Shown in pieces: positions 16,640 to 25,235 of a stretch of DNA of 64,000 nucleotides. This DNA is from Nocardia terpenica (GTDB taxonomy: Bacteria > Actinomycetota > Actinomycetes > Mycobacteriales > Mycobacteriaceae): NCBI RefSeq assembly GCF_013186535.1, contig NZ_JABMCZ010000001.1, positions 62,001-126,000 on the forward strand, read 5' to 3'. The notes beneath the pieces were generated by a model. That model had not been told where the DNA came from, ran no database searches, and worked only from the letters and a program-made list of their open reading frames with translations. The first letter of the stretch is position 1; each line of letters begins with the position of its first letter. The translations under genes and the position numbers were made by a program.

Positions 16640-17590
16640 TCAGACCGACGCCATGGCCCGGGCGGCCTCCCGGGCGAGCATGCGGTCGCGCTGCTCCTCG
16701 AATTTGACGACGTCGCGTTCCATCTTCTCCAGGAACCGGCCCAGTTCCTCGCGGGCCTGCTCCCCGCGCGGACCGAAATCGTTGCGGTCGAAGATGTTCC
16801 AGTTCTCGAGCACCGGCTCGACCACCTGCTCCAGGTGCTGGCGCAGGTCGTAGATGCCGTGCTTGGCCATGGTGACGCCGTTGCGCCGCCAGTTGGGCAT
16901 GCCGGTGCCGGGCATCACGAAGTGGGTGAGCACCTTGACGATCGCCTCGATCGCCTGGTCGGGCACGAGGTCCAGCCCGGCGCCGCACAGCGACCGGTAG
17001 AAGATCATGTGCAGGTTCTCGTCGGCCGCGACGCGCTGCAGCATGCGGTCGGCGATCGGGTCGTCGCACACCTTGCCGGTGTTGCGGTGGCTGACCCGGG
17101 TCGCGAGCTCCTGGAACGTCACGTACGCGACGTTCTGCAGGAATCCGCCCCATTCCGCCGGCGCCGCAACGCCGTTGGTCATATGGATCATGCGGGCCCG
17201 CTCCAGCGCGACCGGGTCCACGCCGCGGGTCACCACCAGGTAGTCCCGGATGACGATGGAATGCCGGTTCTCCTCCGCGGTCCAGCGGCCCACCCAGGTG
17301 CCCCAGGCGCCCTCCTGGGAGAAGTTCTCGGAGATCTCCCGGTGATACGAGGGCAGATTGTCCTCGGTCAGCAGGTTGGTGATCATCGCGATCTTGGCGA
17401 CCTCGCTCAGCCTGGACTGCGACGGATCCCAGGCCACACCACCGAGATCGGCGAAGTTGCGGCCCTCGTCCCACGGCACGTAGTCGTGGGGATGCCAGTC
17501 CTTGGCCATCGACAGATGGCGGTTCAGGTTCTGCTCCGCGACGGGTTCGAGTTCGGTGAGGATTTCCAGTTGGGTAAGTTCCCTGGTCAC
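16640..17590 (-). CDS. Acyl-ACP desaturase, soluble diiron (DesA-like)
   Basis: A 316-residue member of the fatty-acid desaturase type 2 family. Diiron ligands are all present: Glu76 (TEDN), Glu107 and His110 (AEENRH), Glu161 (FQELATRVSH), Glu191 and His194 (ADENLH). These enzymes insert a double bond into acyl-ACP with O2 and ferredoxin; the mycobacterial DesA1/DesA2 relatives work in mycolate precursor desaturation, so that is a reasonable inferred role. The GTG at 17590 has GGAGG 5 nt upstream. It converges with birA 1 bp apart and diverges from the PH gene. Confidence 0.9.
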   Translation of the reverse strand: MTRELTQLEILTELEPVAEQNLNRHLSMAKDWHPHDYVPWDEGRNFADLGGVAWDPSQSRLSEVAKIAMITNLLTEDNLPSYHREISENFSQEGAWGTWVGRWTAEENRHSIVIRDYLVVTRGVDPVALERARMIHMTNGVAAPAEWGGFLQNVAYVTFQELATRVSHRNTGKVCDDPIADRMLQRVAADENLHMIFYRSLCGAGLDLVPDQAIEAIVKVLTHFVMPGTGMPNWRRNGVTMAKHGIYDLRQHLEQVVEPVLENWNIFDRNDFGPRGEQAREELGRFLEKMERDVVKFEEQRDRMLAREAARAMASV

Positions 17591-17686
17591 ACATGCCTCC
17601 GCTATCGCATATCGACGAACACGGGTGGTCGAACTTCGGAAGAGCAAGAGACGTTCGCTGCGGGACATTGTCGCATCTCGGCGCGG

Positions 17687-17692
17687 TAGGGT
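17687..17692 (+). promoter_or_regulatory. -10 hexamer TAGGGT for the PH-domain gene (leaderless)
   Basis: TAGGGT is 6 nt before the ATG at 17699. Confidence 0.55.
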
Positions 17693-17698
17693 TCGCGT

Positions 17699-18232
17699 AT
17701 GGGTTATCCGGAGGAGCTGCTGGCACCCGACGAACGGTTGCTGCTGCATCGTCATCCGCACTGGAAGATGCTGTTCTGGCCCGCGGTCACCTTCATCGTG
17801 GCCACCGCGCTCGCCGGATTCGCCGGGGGATTCGCGTGGCGGCATCTGGACGGCACCGGTCACGACGCGGCCCTCATCGCCATCGCCGCGGCCTGGGCGG
17901 CCCTGGTGCTGTGGCGCGGCGCCGCGCCCGTACTGCGTTGGAAAACAACGCATTTCATTGTCACCGACCGCCGGGTGCTGATCCGCGAGGGCGTGCTCAC
18001 CCACACCGGCATCGACATCCCGATGAACCGCATCTCCAGTGTGCAGTTCCGGCACGGCGTGTTCGACCGCATGCTCGGCACCGGCACCCTGATCATCGAC
18101 GCCGCCTCGGGCGACCCCCTCGAATACGACGACATCCCGGACGTCCAGAAGGTGCACGCCCTGCTGTATCACGAGGTCTTCGACAACCAGCCCTACGACC
18201 GCCGCGGCACCGGCGCCCCGGACTACCGATGA
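17699..18232 (+). CDS. Bacterial PH-domain membrane protein (Rv3278c-like)
   Basis: A 177-residue protein with two membrane helices (about 22-42 and 50-72) followed by a bacterial pleckstrin-homology domain of the YdbS/YdbT type (FIVTDRRVLIREGVLTHTG, then IDIPMNRISSVQFRHGVFDR, and GTGTLIIDAAS). The family's role is unknown. Position next to birA and near gtrA-purK matches the mycobacterial order. It starts with a leaderless promoter and is followed 40 bp later by the response regulator. Confidence 0.85.
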   Translation: MGYPEELLAPDERLLLHRHPHWKMLFWPAVTFIVATALAGFAGGFAWRHLDGTGHDAALIAIAAAWAALVLWRGAAPVLRWKTTHFIVTDRRVLIREGVLTHTGIDIPMNRISSVQFRHGVFDRMLGTGTLIIDAASGDPLEYDDIPDVQKVHALLYHEVFDNQPYDRRGTGAPDYR

Positions 18233-18260
18233 AGGAACACAGACAATTGCCGCAACTGCG

Positions 18261-18266
18261 TAATCT
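18261..18266 (+). promoter_or_regulatory. -10 hexamer TAATCT for the two-component operon (leaderless)
   Basis: TAATCT is 6 nt before the GTG at 18273, giving the response regulator its own promoter apart from the PH gene. Confidence 0.6.
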
Positions 18267-18272
18267 TGGATC

Positions 18273-18950
18273 GTGACCGCAGTACTGCTGGCCGAAGACG
18301 ACGAGGCCATCGCCGCGCCGCTCTCTCGGGCCCTGGGCCGTGAGGGTTACTCGGTGACCGTGGAGAACTTCGGTCCCGCCGTGCTGCAGCGGGCCCTGGA
18401 GGGCGACCACGACCTGCTGATACTCGATCTCGGCCTACCGGGCATGGACGGGCTGGAGGTCTGCCGTCAGGTGCGGGCGCGCGGCGCCGATCTGGCGGTG
18501 CTGATGCTCACCGCCCGCACCGACGAGGTCGACTTCGTGGTCGGGCTGGACGCGGGCGCCGACGACTACGTGGGTAAGCCGTTCCGGCTCGCCGAGCTGC
18601 TGGCGCGGGTGCGAGCCCTGTTGCGGCGCAGCGGGATCGGGGACGAGGCGGTCGAGATCGGCGGCGTGCGGCTGGAGCCGCAGGCGCGCCGGGTGCTGGT
18701 CAACGGGCACGAGGTGAACCTGGCCAACAAGGAATACGAGCTGCTCAAGGTGCTCATCGACCGGGCCGGGCAGGTGGTGCCGCGGGAGATCATCCTGCGC
18801 GAGGTGTGGGGCGACGCCGACCTACGCGGGTCCAAGACGCTGGACATGCACATGTCCTGGCTGCGGCGCAAGATCGGTGACGAGGGACCGGTCGCCGAGA
18901 GGCGCATCGTCACGGTCCGGGGGGTCGGCTTCCGGTTCAACACCGACTGA
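18273..18950 (+). CDS. OmpR/PhoB-family response regulator
   Basis: A 225-residue regulator. The receiver domain has the acidic pair Asp9-Asp10, the phospho-acceptor Asp52 (LILDLGLPGMDG), Thr80 and Lys102 (VGKPFR). The C-terminal winged helix (residues 125-223) ends with the usual VTVRGVGFRF. The histidine kinase starts 5 bp after the stop, so the pair is an operon. Target genes cannot be read from the sequence. I do not recall this pair from the equivalent M. tuberculosis interval. Confidence 0.93.
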   Translation: MTAVLLAEDDEAIAAPLSRALGREGYSVTVENFGPAVLQRALEGDHDLLILDLGLPGMDGLEVCRQVRARGADLAVLMLTARTDEVDFVVGLDAGADDYVGKPFRLAELLARVRALLRRSGIGDEAVEIGGVRLEPQARRVLVNGHEVNLANKEYELLKVLIDRAGQVVPREIILREVWGDADLRGSKTLDMHMSWLRRKIGDEGPVAERRIVTVRGVGFRFNTD

Positions 18951-18955
18951 GGCTC

Positions 18956-20266
18956 ATGCGGCGCCGAATACTGCTGTCGATGCTGGCCGCGCTGACCCTG
19001 ACCACGGTCGTGCTCGGGATACCGCTGGCCTACACCGCCTGGCAGTGGGTGGCCGATATCACCCGCAACGATCTGCGGGTCCGGCTGGACCGGATGTCGG
19101 TCGAGATCGTCGCCCAGGAGCGCGACGACGGCCTGGTGCACGGCACCCTCGACCTGCGCTCGGTGCGGCCGCTGATTCCGCCGGGCGGGCGGCTGACCAT
19201 CATCTATCCCACCCCCGAGGACGCCGCCCTGCGCGTGGACGCCGGGGTCTCGCAGGTCGAGGATCCGGTGGTGGAGTCGCTGACGATGGGCACCTCCGGT
19301 TCGCTGCGCCTCGAGGTCCCGGCCGCGCCGATGCGCTCCCAGCAGCGGCAGGCCGTCGGCGCGGTGGCGTTGGTGGCGTTGGCGTCGCTGGCGGCCGGTG
19401 CGGCGGTGGCGGTGGTGACCGCGCGGCGGGTGGCCGACCCGCTGCGGGACGTGGCCGCGCGCGCCGCCCGGCTGGCGATGGGCGACTTCCGGCCCGATCC
19501 GCGCCGGCACGGCATCACCGAACTCGACCGCGTCTCGGACGTGCTGGACTCGGCGACCGTCGAGATCGCGGGTCGGCTGCAGCGCGAGCACGCGCTGGTG
19601 GCCGACGTCTCCCATCAGCTGCGCAGCCGTCTGACCGCGGTGCGGCTGCGCCTGGACGAGCTGTCCGCGCACACCGACCCGGCGGTGGTGCACGAGGCCG
19701 AGGAGGCGATGGCCCAGGTCGACCGGCTGACCGCCGCCATCGACGAACTGGTGCGGGCCTCGCGGGACGAGGGCGCGGCCGACCGGGATCCGGTTCCCGT
19801 CGTCGACGAGCTGCGCGCGATCGTGGCCGAGTGGCGGCACCCGTTCTCCGACTCCGGGCGGCGGCTGGTGCTGTCGGGCGACCCGATGCTGCGCGCCCCG
19901 GTGACCGGATCGCGGCTGCGCGAGGCGGTGGCGGTGCTGGTCGACAACGCGCTCACGCACGGCGGCGGCGACTGCACGGTGTCGGTGCGCACGGTCTACG
20001 GCGGCCCGGATCGCGAGCCGCTGGTGTGCGTGGAGGTGGCCGACGAGGGCATCGGGGTCAGCGACGAACTCGCGCCGCACATCTTCGATCGCGGATTCTC
20101 CGGCGCCGGGTCGACCGGTGTGGGCCTGGCGCTGGCCCGGGCCCTCATCGAGGCCGACGGCGGCCGCCTGGAGCTGCAGCGCCGCCGCCCCGCCCTCTTC
20201 GCGATCTTCCTCGGCAAGCCCTCGGCGGGCCGGGTGATGAACGGCGTCCTCACCGAGCCGCGATGA
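18956..20266 (+). CDS. Sensor histidine kinase
   Basis: A 436-residue membrane kinase: helix 1 at 7-29, an extracytoplasmic sensor of about 100 residues, helix 2 at 133-154, a HAMP-like region (RRVADPLRDVAARAARLAMG), the phospho-acceptor His220 in VADVSHQLRSRL, and an HATPase domain with N-box VDNALTHGG, G1 DEGIGV and G2 GVGLAL. It is the cognate partner of the preceding regulator. The sensor domain has no recognisable fold, so the signal is unknown. Confidence 0.92.
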   Translation: MRRRILLSMLAALTLTTVVLGIPLAYTAWQWVADITRNDLRVRLDRMSVEIVAQERDDGLVHGTLDLRSVRPLIPPGGRLTIIYPTPEDAALRVDAGVSQVEDPVVESLTMGTSGSLRLEVPAAPMRSQQRQAVGAVALVALASLAAGAAVAVVTARRVADPLRDVAARAARLAMGDFRPDPRRHGITELDRVSDVLDSATVEIAGRLQREHALVADVSHQLRSRLTAVRLRLDELSAHTDPAVVHEAEEAMAQVDRLTAAIDELVRASRDEGAADRDPVPVVDELRAIVAEWRHPFSDSGRRLVLSGDPMLRAPVTGSRLREAVAVLVDNALTHGGGDCTVSVRTVYGGPDREPLVCVEVADEGIGVSDELAPHIFDRGFSGAGSTGVGLALARALIEADGGRLELQRRRPALFAIFLGKPSAGRVMNGVLTEPR

Positions 20267-20284
20267 ACACCACCGCACCGCCAC

Positions 20285-20376
20285 GGTTTGCGGCCGCCCC
20301 GTCGTTCAGCGTCCGCTGCGATGCGACGAAGGAGCAAGCAGCGGGCGCTGAACGACGGGGTCACGAGGCCGCAAAC
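20285..20376 (+). terminator. Long bulged inverted repeat between convergent genes
   Basis: Left arm 20285-20319 and right arm 20338-20376 pair as 11 bp, then a bulge (one base on the left against six on the right), then 15 bp, a G-T wobble and 7 bp, closing an 18-nt loop. It sits midway between the converging kinase (ends 20266) and gtrA (ends 20397) genes, so a bidirectional terminator is the natural reading, though no U-tract follows. Confidence 0.6.
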
Positions 20377-20396
20377 CCGCGACGCCGGAGGCGGCG

Positions 20397-20945
20397 CTAT
20401 TCGACAGAGCCCAACTGTTCTTCCTCTTCGTACAATTCCTCGAATTCCTCGACCAGCGCGTCGATTTCGTTGGGGAAGACGAAGCGGCGCATGGCCCAGA
20501 ATCGGAACACCATCTGCAGAATGTTTCCGATGATGAAGGCGCTGAGGAAGTCGGTGATGTTCTCCACCGTCAGGCTCACGTGCGGCACCTCGAGGTGGAA
20601 CACGTAGCGCGACGCCCACAGCGGCAGGAAGCTCAGGATCACGCCGCCGCCGCTGACCACGAAGAACAGCAGCGCCTCGTGATGGCGCTCGCGGCCGCCG
20701 CGGCCCTTGAACGACCACTCCCGATTGAGGATGTAGGACGCGATGACCGCGATGACACCGGAAATGATCTTGGCGGTGACCGGTTTCGGCGACAGCACCG
20801 TCAATTTCAGGATGTAGAAGATGCCGCTGTCGATGACGAACGTGGTCGCGCCGACAATCGCGAACTTGATCAGTTCGTGATGGCGATACGCCAGGTCCCG
20901 AAGCGATGTGGGGAAGACGTTGACCACGTCGTCGACGAATGACAC
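20397..20945 (-). CDS. GtrA family membrane protein
   Basis: A 182-residue protein with four predicted membrane helices (about 27-45, 57-75, 92-112, 127-147) in the GtrA pattern (LIKFAIVGATTFVIDSGIFY, SYILNREWSFKGR) and a very acidic C-terminal tail. GtrA proteins take part in translocating or using undecaprenyl-/decaprenyl-linked sugars for cell-wall polysaccharides. It is divergent from purK, as in M. tuberculosis (Rv3277). The GTG at 20945 is 6 nt after a -10 hexamer. Confidence 0.88.
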   Translation of the reverse strand: MSFVDDVVNVFPTSLRDLAYRHHELIKFAIVGATTFVIDSGIFYILKLTVLSPKPVTAKIISGVIAVIASYILNREWSFKGRGGRERHHEALLFFVVSGGGVILSFLPLWASRYVFHLEVPHVSLTVENITDFLSAFIIGNILQMVFRFWAMRRFVFPNEIDALVEEFEELYEEEEQLGSVE

Positions 20946-20951
20946 GAAACG

Positions 20952-20957
20952 AGTCTA
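20952..20957 (-). promoter_or_regulatory. -10 hexamer TAGACT for gtrA (leaderless)
   Basis: On the minus strand TAGACT lies 6 nt before the GTG at 20945. Confidence 0.55.
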
Positions 20958-21016
20958 CGGCCCCCGTTCGGGGCGCAACCAACCCGCACGCGCCGTAGTG
21001 AGCCGCGTCATGACAA

Positions 21017-21022
21017 TATGGT
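21017..21022 (+). promoter_or_regulatory. -10 hexamer TATGGT for purK
   Basis: TATGGT ends 5 nt before the GTG at 21028; slightly short spacing, but it favours that start. Confidence 0.4.
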
Positions 21023-21027
21023 GCGAC

Positions 21028-22227
21028 GTGAGCGCACGTTCCTTCGATTCGGCGGGCATGCCGACCGTGACGATGATCGGCGGCGGCCAGCTGGCGCGGA
21101 TGACGCATCAGGCGGCGGTCGCCCTGGGGCAGCGGCTGCGGGTGCTGGCCGAGCGCCCCGACGACCCGGCCGCGCAGGTGACCCCCGAGGTGGTGCTGGG
21201 ATCGCACACCGATCTGGCCGCGCTGCGCAAGGCGGCCGTCGGATCGCACGCGGTCACCTTCGACCACGAGCACGTCCCGACCGAACACCTGGCGGCACTC
21301 GTCGCCGAGGGGGTCAATGTGCAGCCGCCGCCGGGCGCGCTGATCTACGCCCAGGACAAACTGGCCATGCGCCGCAAGCTGTCCGAGCTGGGCGTGCCGG
21401 TGCCCGCGTTCGCTCCGGTCGAATCGCCCGCCGACGCGGCGGCCTTCGCCGCCGAGCATGGCCCGTTCGTACTGAAGGCGGTGCGCGGCGGCTACGACGG
21501 CCGCGGCGTCTGGATGCTCGACGGTCCGGCCGAGGCCGAGCGCGTGGCGCGCGATCAGCTGGCGCACGGCGTGACGCTGCTGGCCGAGCAGCGGGTGGAC
21601 CTGAGGCGCGAGCTGTCGGCGATGGTGGCGCGCTCCCCGTTCGGTCAGGCCGCGACCTGGCCGGTGGTCGAGACGGTGCAGCGCGACGGCCAGTGCGCGG
21701 TCGTGCTCGCGCCCGCCCCCGATCTGCCCGCCGCGCTGGCGGCCGAGGCGGAGACGCTGGCGCTGCGGCTGGCGCAGGAGCTGGGCGTCACCGGCGCGAT
21801 GGCGGTGGAGCTGTTCGAAACCCGCGACGGCGCCATCCTGGTGAACGAGCTGGCGATGCGCCCGCACAACTCCGGTCACTGGGGCATGGACGGCGCGGTC
21901 ACCGGCCAGTTCGAACAGCATCTGCGCGCGGTGCTGGACTATCCGCTCGGCGACACCAGCCCGCTGGCCCCGGTGACCGTGATGGCCAACATCCTCGGCG
22001 CCGCGCAGGCCCCGGCCATGTCGATGGACGAGCGGCTGCACCACCTGTTCGCCCGCCTGCCGGAGGCGAAGGTGCACCTGTACGGCAAGGGCGAGCGCCC
22101 GAATCGCAAGATCGGGCACATCAACATCCTCGGCGACGACGTGGCCGAGGTGCGCGAGAAGGCGGAGCGGGCGGCGCACTGGATGTCGCACGCGGTATGG
22201 ACCGACGGATGGGATCCCCATGAGTGA
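21028..22227 (+). CDS. purK: 5-(carboxyamino)imidazole ribonucleotide synthase
   Basis: A 399-residue ATP-grasp enzyme of purine synthesis converting AIR, bicarbonate and ATP to N5-CAIR. The N-terminal Rossmann-like start TVTMIGGGQLARM, the ATP-grasp lysine strand FVLKAVRGGYDGRGVW, and ELAMRPHNSGHW with the metal site are visible. Starts at 21010, 21028 or 21058 are possible; 21028 fits the promoter and the family's short leader before the GGGQL motif. The stop overlaps purE by 8 bp. Confidence 0.93.
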   Translation: MSARSFDSAGMPTVTMIGGGQLARMTHQAAVALGQRLRVLAERPDDPAAQVTPEVVLGSHTDLAALRKAAVGSHAVTFDHEHVPTEHLAALVAEGVNVQPPPGALIYAQDKLAMRRKLSELGVPVPAFAPVESPADAAAFAAEHGPFVLKAVRGGYDGRGVWMLDGPAEAERVARDQLAHGVTLLAEQRVDLRRELSAMVARSPFGQAATWPVVETVQRDGQCAVVLAPAPDLPAALAAEAETLALRLAQELGVTGAMAVELFETRDGAILVNELAMRPHNSGHWGMDGAVTGQFEQHLRAVLDYPLGDTSPLAPVTVMANILGAAQAPAMSMDERLHHLFARLPEAKVHLYGKGERPNRKIGHINILGDDVAEVREKAERAAHWMSHAVWTDGWDPHE

Positions 22228-22720
22228 ACCGGTAGTTGGCCTGATCATGGGCAGCGACTCCGACTGGCCGACGATGGAGGCCGCGGCGGAGGCGCTGGCG
22301 GAGTTCGGGATTCGCTTCGAGGTCGGCGTCGTCTCCGCGCACCGCACCCCGCAGCGCATGCTCGACTACGCGCGCGCCGCCGCGGGCCGCGGCATCAAGG
22401 TGATCATCGCCGGTGCGGGCGGCGCCGCTCACCTGCCCGGCATGGTGGCCTCGGCGACCGCGCTGCCCGTCATCGGCGTCCCGGTCCCGCTGAAGTACCT
22501 CGACGGCATGGATTCGCTGCTGTCGATCGTCCAGATGCCCGCCGGCGTGCCCGTCGCCACCGTCTCCATCGGCGGTGCCCGCAACGCCGGTCTGCTGGCC
22601 GTGCGCATTCTGGCCGCCGCCGACCCCGAATTGCGTTCCCGCATGGAGCAATTCCAGGCCGACCTGGAAAAGCTGGTGCTGGACAAGGACGACGCGCTCC
22701 GGGCCCGACTGCTCGGGTGA
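22220..22720 (+). CDS. purE: N5-carboxyaminoimidazole ribonucleotide mutase
   Basis: A 166-residue class I PurE converting N5-CAIR to CAIR. The start GLIMGSDSDWPTM, the catalytic-His segment VVSAHRTPQRML, and AGAGGAAHLPGMVAS are diagnostic. It overlaps purK upstream and the TetR gene downstream, so the three genes are translationally coupled. Confidence 0.95.
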   Translation: MSEPVVGLIMGSDSDWPTMEAAAEALAEFGIRFEVGVVSAHRTPQRMLDYARAAAGRGIKVIIAGAGGAAHLPGMVASATALPVIGVPVPLKYLDGMDSLLSIVQMPAGVPVATVSIGGARNAGLLAVRILAAADPELRSRMEQFQADLEKLVLDKDDALRARLLG

Positions 22721-23367
22721 TGGACGAGTCGTCGGCGTTCAAGTTGGCGGTGGTCGACCACGCGCTGCGGTTGTTCGCCGAAAAGGGCTACGAGGCAACG
22801 ACCGTCGACGAGATCGCGGAGGCGGCGGGGATCTCGCGGCGGACGTTCTTCCGGCAGTTCCGGTCGAAGGAGGACGTGATCTTCGCCGACCACGAGTCGC
22901 AGCTGGAGCTGGCCCGCGCGTATCTCGAGGGCGCACAGGGGGATCCGTGGGACGCGGTCTGCGAGGCCGTGGTCGAGGTGTTCGAGAGGTTCACGCAGAC
23001 AAGGGAACTGGCGGCGCGGCGGTACCGGGTGGTGCGCGGGGTGCCCGCGCTGCGCGACCGCGAGATCGTCACGGTGTTCCGGTACGAGCGGCTGTTCACC
23101 GACTATTTGCGAACCCGGCTGCCGGACGCCTCCGATCTGGCGCTGATCCAGTTCACCGCCGCGGTCACGGCGACGCACAACTATCTGCTCCGGCGGATGG
23201 TGCGCGGTCGGTCCGAGGCCGGTGCCGCCGACCTGCGGGCGGCGCTGGCCGACATTCCGCGCGGCGGGCGCAGTGCCTCGGGAGACCTGGTGGTCGCGGT
23301 GTTCCCGCGGGATATGCCGCCGCGGCAGGTCGCCGATCTGCTCTCGCATCGACTCGGTAATCTGTGA
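22720..23367 (+). CDS. TetR family transcriptional regulator
   Basis: A 215-residue regulator. The HTH is at about 14-58 (LFAEKGYEATTVDEIAEAAG, then ISRRTFFRQFRSKEDVIFAD). The ATG overlaps the purE stop by 1 bp (a GTG one codon earlier is also possible). Being between purE and fadE25 it is a candidate controller of fadE25, whose upstream region has three related palindromic boxes. Ligand unknown; an acyl-CoA is a reasonable guess from context only. Confidence 0.88.
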   Translation: MDESSAFKLAVVDHALRLFAEKGYEATTVDEIAEAAGISRRTFFRQFRSKEDVIFADHESQLELARAYLEGAQGDPWDAVCEAVVEVFERFTQTRELAARRYRVVRGVPALRDREIVTVFRYERLFTDYLRTRLPDASDLALIQFTAAVTATHNYLLRRMVRGRSEAGAADLRAALADIPRGGRSASGDLVVAVFPRDMPPRQVADLLSHRLGNL

Positions 23368-23391
23368 TCTAGAACACGATTCACATCGTGA

Positions 23392-23476
23392 CACTCAGTG
23401 CCACGTGAAGTGCGGAACATCTAGGCATTCAGTGGTATTGCTGCGGCGTATACTCGCAATCGACTGGCACTGAGTG
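23392..23476 (+). promoter_or_regulatory. Three related operator-like boxes upstream of fadE25
   Basis: CACTCAGTGCCA (23392-23403) and TGGCACTGAGTG (23465-23476) are a perfect 12-bp inverted pair, each itself near-palindromic (core GGCACTnAGTGCC). A weaker third box, CATTCAGTGG, sits between them at 23426-23435. The second box overlaps the predicted transcription start. Candidate binding sites for the adjacent TetR protein. Confidence 0.55.
23449..23454 (+). promoter_or_regulatory. -10 hexamer TATACT for fadE25 (leadered)
   Basis: TATACT lies between the second and third boxes. If used, the transcript would start near 23461 and carry a leader of about 165 nt that includes the whole hairpin array. 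Confidence 0.45.
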
Positions 23477-23495
23477 CCGAACGCTGGAGATTCGC

Positions 23496-23593
23496 TCCCG
23501 GCCAAAAGCGTGCCGGGACCATGACGGGTTCCGCGTGCCGGGACCATGAAGGTTTCGCGTGCCGGGACCATGACGGTTCCGCGTGCCGGGACC
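23496..23593 (+). repeat. CAAAAGC hairpin element with four right arms (copy 1)
   Basis: TCCCGGC / CAAAAGCGT / GCCGGGA forms the hairpin (23496-23518). The right-arm module GCGTGCCGGGACC recurs at 23508, 23533, 23557 and 23581 (24-25 bp period). Unlike the other copies it is 128 bp past the upstream stop and lies in the fadE25 leader. Confidence 0.8.
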
Positions 23594-23627
23594 ATGACGA
23601 TGTGAACCACGACCAGGAGTGATACCC

Positions 23628-24785
23628 ATGGCGGGCAATCCCGACTTCGATCTGTTCAAGCTGGACGACATCCACAACGAGCTGCGCGAGGCCATTCGCG
23701 GCCTGGCGGAGAAGGAGATCGCCCCGCACGCGAAGGATGTGGACGAGCACTCCCGGTTCCCGCAGGAGGCGCTGGACGCGCTGAACGCCGCCGGGTTCAA
23801 TGCCGTGCACGTGCCCGACGAGTTCGGCGGGCAGGGCGCGGACTCGGTCGCCACCTGCATCGTGATCGAGGAGGTCGCGCGCGTGTGCGGCTCGTCCTCG
23901 CTGATCCCGGCCGTGAACAAGCTCGGCACCATGGGCCTGATCCTGCAGGGCTCCACGGAGCTCAAGCAGAAGGTGCTGCCGGACATCGTGAACGGCAAGA
24001 TGGCCTCCTACGCGCTGTCCGAGCGCGAGGCCGGATCCGACGCGGCCTCGATGCGCACCCGCGCCCGCCGCGACGGCGACGACTGGATCATCAACGGCTC
24101 CAAGTGCTGGATCACCAACGGCGGCAAGTCCAGCTGGTACACCGTCATGGCCGTGACCGACCCGGACAAGGGCGCCAACGGCATCTCCGCGTTCATGGTG
24201 CACGCCGACGACGAGGGCTTCGTGGTGGGCCCGCTGGAGCACAAGCTGGGCATCAAGGGCTCGCCGACCGCCGAGCTGTACTTCGAGAACTGCCGCGTCC
24301 CGGGCGACCGCATCATCGGCGCCGAGGGCACCGGCTTCAAGACCGCGTTGCAGACCCTCGACCACACCCGCCCGACCATCGGCGCGCAGGCCGTCGGCAT
24401 CGCGCAGGGCGCGCTGGACGCCGCGATCGCCTACACCAAGGACCGCAAGCAGTTCGGCAAGGCCATCTCCGACTTCCAGAACACCCAGTTCATGCTCGCC
24501 GACATGGCGATGAAGGTGGAGGCCGCGCGGCTGATGGTCTACACCTCCGCCGCCCGCGCCGAGCGCGGCGAGAAGAACCTCGGCTTCATCTCCGCCGCCT
24601 CCAAGTGCTTCGCCTCCGACGTGGCCATGGAGGTCACCACCAACGCCGTGCAGCTGTTCGGCGGCGCCGGCTACACCACCGACTTCCCGGTCGAGCGGAT
24701 GATGCGCGACGCCAAGATCACCCAGATCTACGAGGGCACCAACCAGATCCAGCGGCTCGTCATGAGCCGCGCCATCTTGCGCTGA
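23628..24785 (+). CDS. fadE25: Acyl-CoA dehydrogenase
   Basis: A 385-residue acyl-CoA dehydrogenase oxidising acyl-CoA to trans-2-enoyl-CoA with FAD. Visible are SEREAGSDAASMRTRA, the FAD-binding KCWITNGGKSSWY, TAELYFENCRVPGDRI and the catalytic Glu in QIYEGTNQIQRLVMSRAIL. The ATG at 23628 follows AGGAG by 9 nt. Position after purK-purE matches fadE25 in M. tuberculosis (Rv3274c). It is preceded by an unusual leader with operator boxes and a hairpin array. Confidence 0.92.
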   Translation: MAGNPDFDLFKLDDIHNELREAIRGLAEKEIAPHAKDVDEHSRFPQEALDALNAAGFNAVHVPDEFGGQGADSVATCIVIEEVARVCGSSSLIPAVNKLGTMGLILQGSTELKQKVLPDIVNGKMASYALSEREAGSDAASMRTRARRDGDDWIINGSKCWITNGGKSSWYTVMAVTDPDKGANGISAFMVHADDEGFVVGPLEHKLGIKGSPTAELYFENCRVPGDRIIGAEGTGFKTALQTLDHTRPTIGAQAVGIAQGALDAAIAYTKDRKQFGKAISDFQNTQFMLADMAMKVEAARLMVYTSAARAERGEKNLGFISAASKCFASDVAMEVTTNAVQLFGGAGYTTDFPVERMMRDAKITQIYEGTNQIQRLVMSRAILR

Positions 24786-24926
24786 ACCCCGACCCGTCGG
24801 CGTTTTCACAGCGTGCGGCCGGTGCGAACACGACCGACCGGGACATGTTCTTACAGCTGTGCGCTCAGTCGCAATCGGGCGAATTCAGGTCTGTCGGACA
24901 ACGCTCCGGTGGAGCACTATTGAGGC

Positions 24927-25235
24927 ATGGCCGGAGTCGAGATCAACGACAGGTTCGTCCGGCGAACGTTGGACAACGGTCGAGTCGAAGAGGTTTTGTG
25001 GCAAGAACTTTCGGAGGTTCGCATCATCACAACGGCCGACGGTCCGTTCGCCGACGATGTGTTCTTCGTGCTGATCGGCGCCCGGGGAAACGGCTGCGTC
25101 GTCCCGCATTCCGCGGCCGACACCGCATTCCTCATGCGCCTGCAGCAACTTCCGGGTTTCGATCATGCCAAGGTGATCGAGGCCATGGGCACCGTGACGG
25201 ACCGGCAGTTCCTGGTCTGGCGCCGCCGTAATTAG
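24927..25235 (+). CDS. Conserved hypothetical protein, 102 aa
   Basis: A 102-residue soluble protein (MAGVEINDRFVRRTLDNG) of alternating strands and helices, ending WRRRN. I do not recognise a named family; the composition is typical of a real gene and codon use matches neighbours. CACTAT lies 6 nt upstream of the ATG as a weak leaderless -10. It converges with and overlaps the GNAT gene by 4 bp. Confidence 0.6.
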   Translation: MAGVEINDRFVRRTLDNGRVEEVLWQELSEVRIITTADGPFADDVFFVLIGARGNGCVVPHSAADTAFLMRLQQLPGFDHAKVIEAMGTVTDRQFLVWRRRN

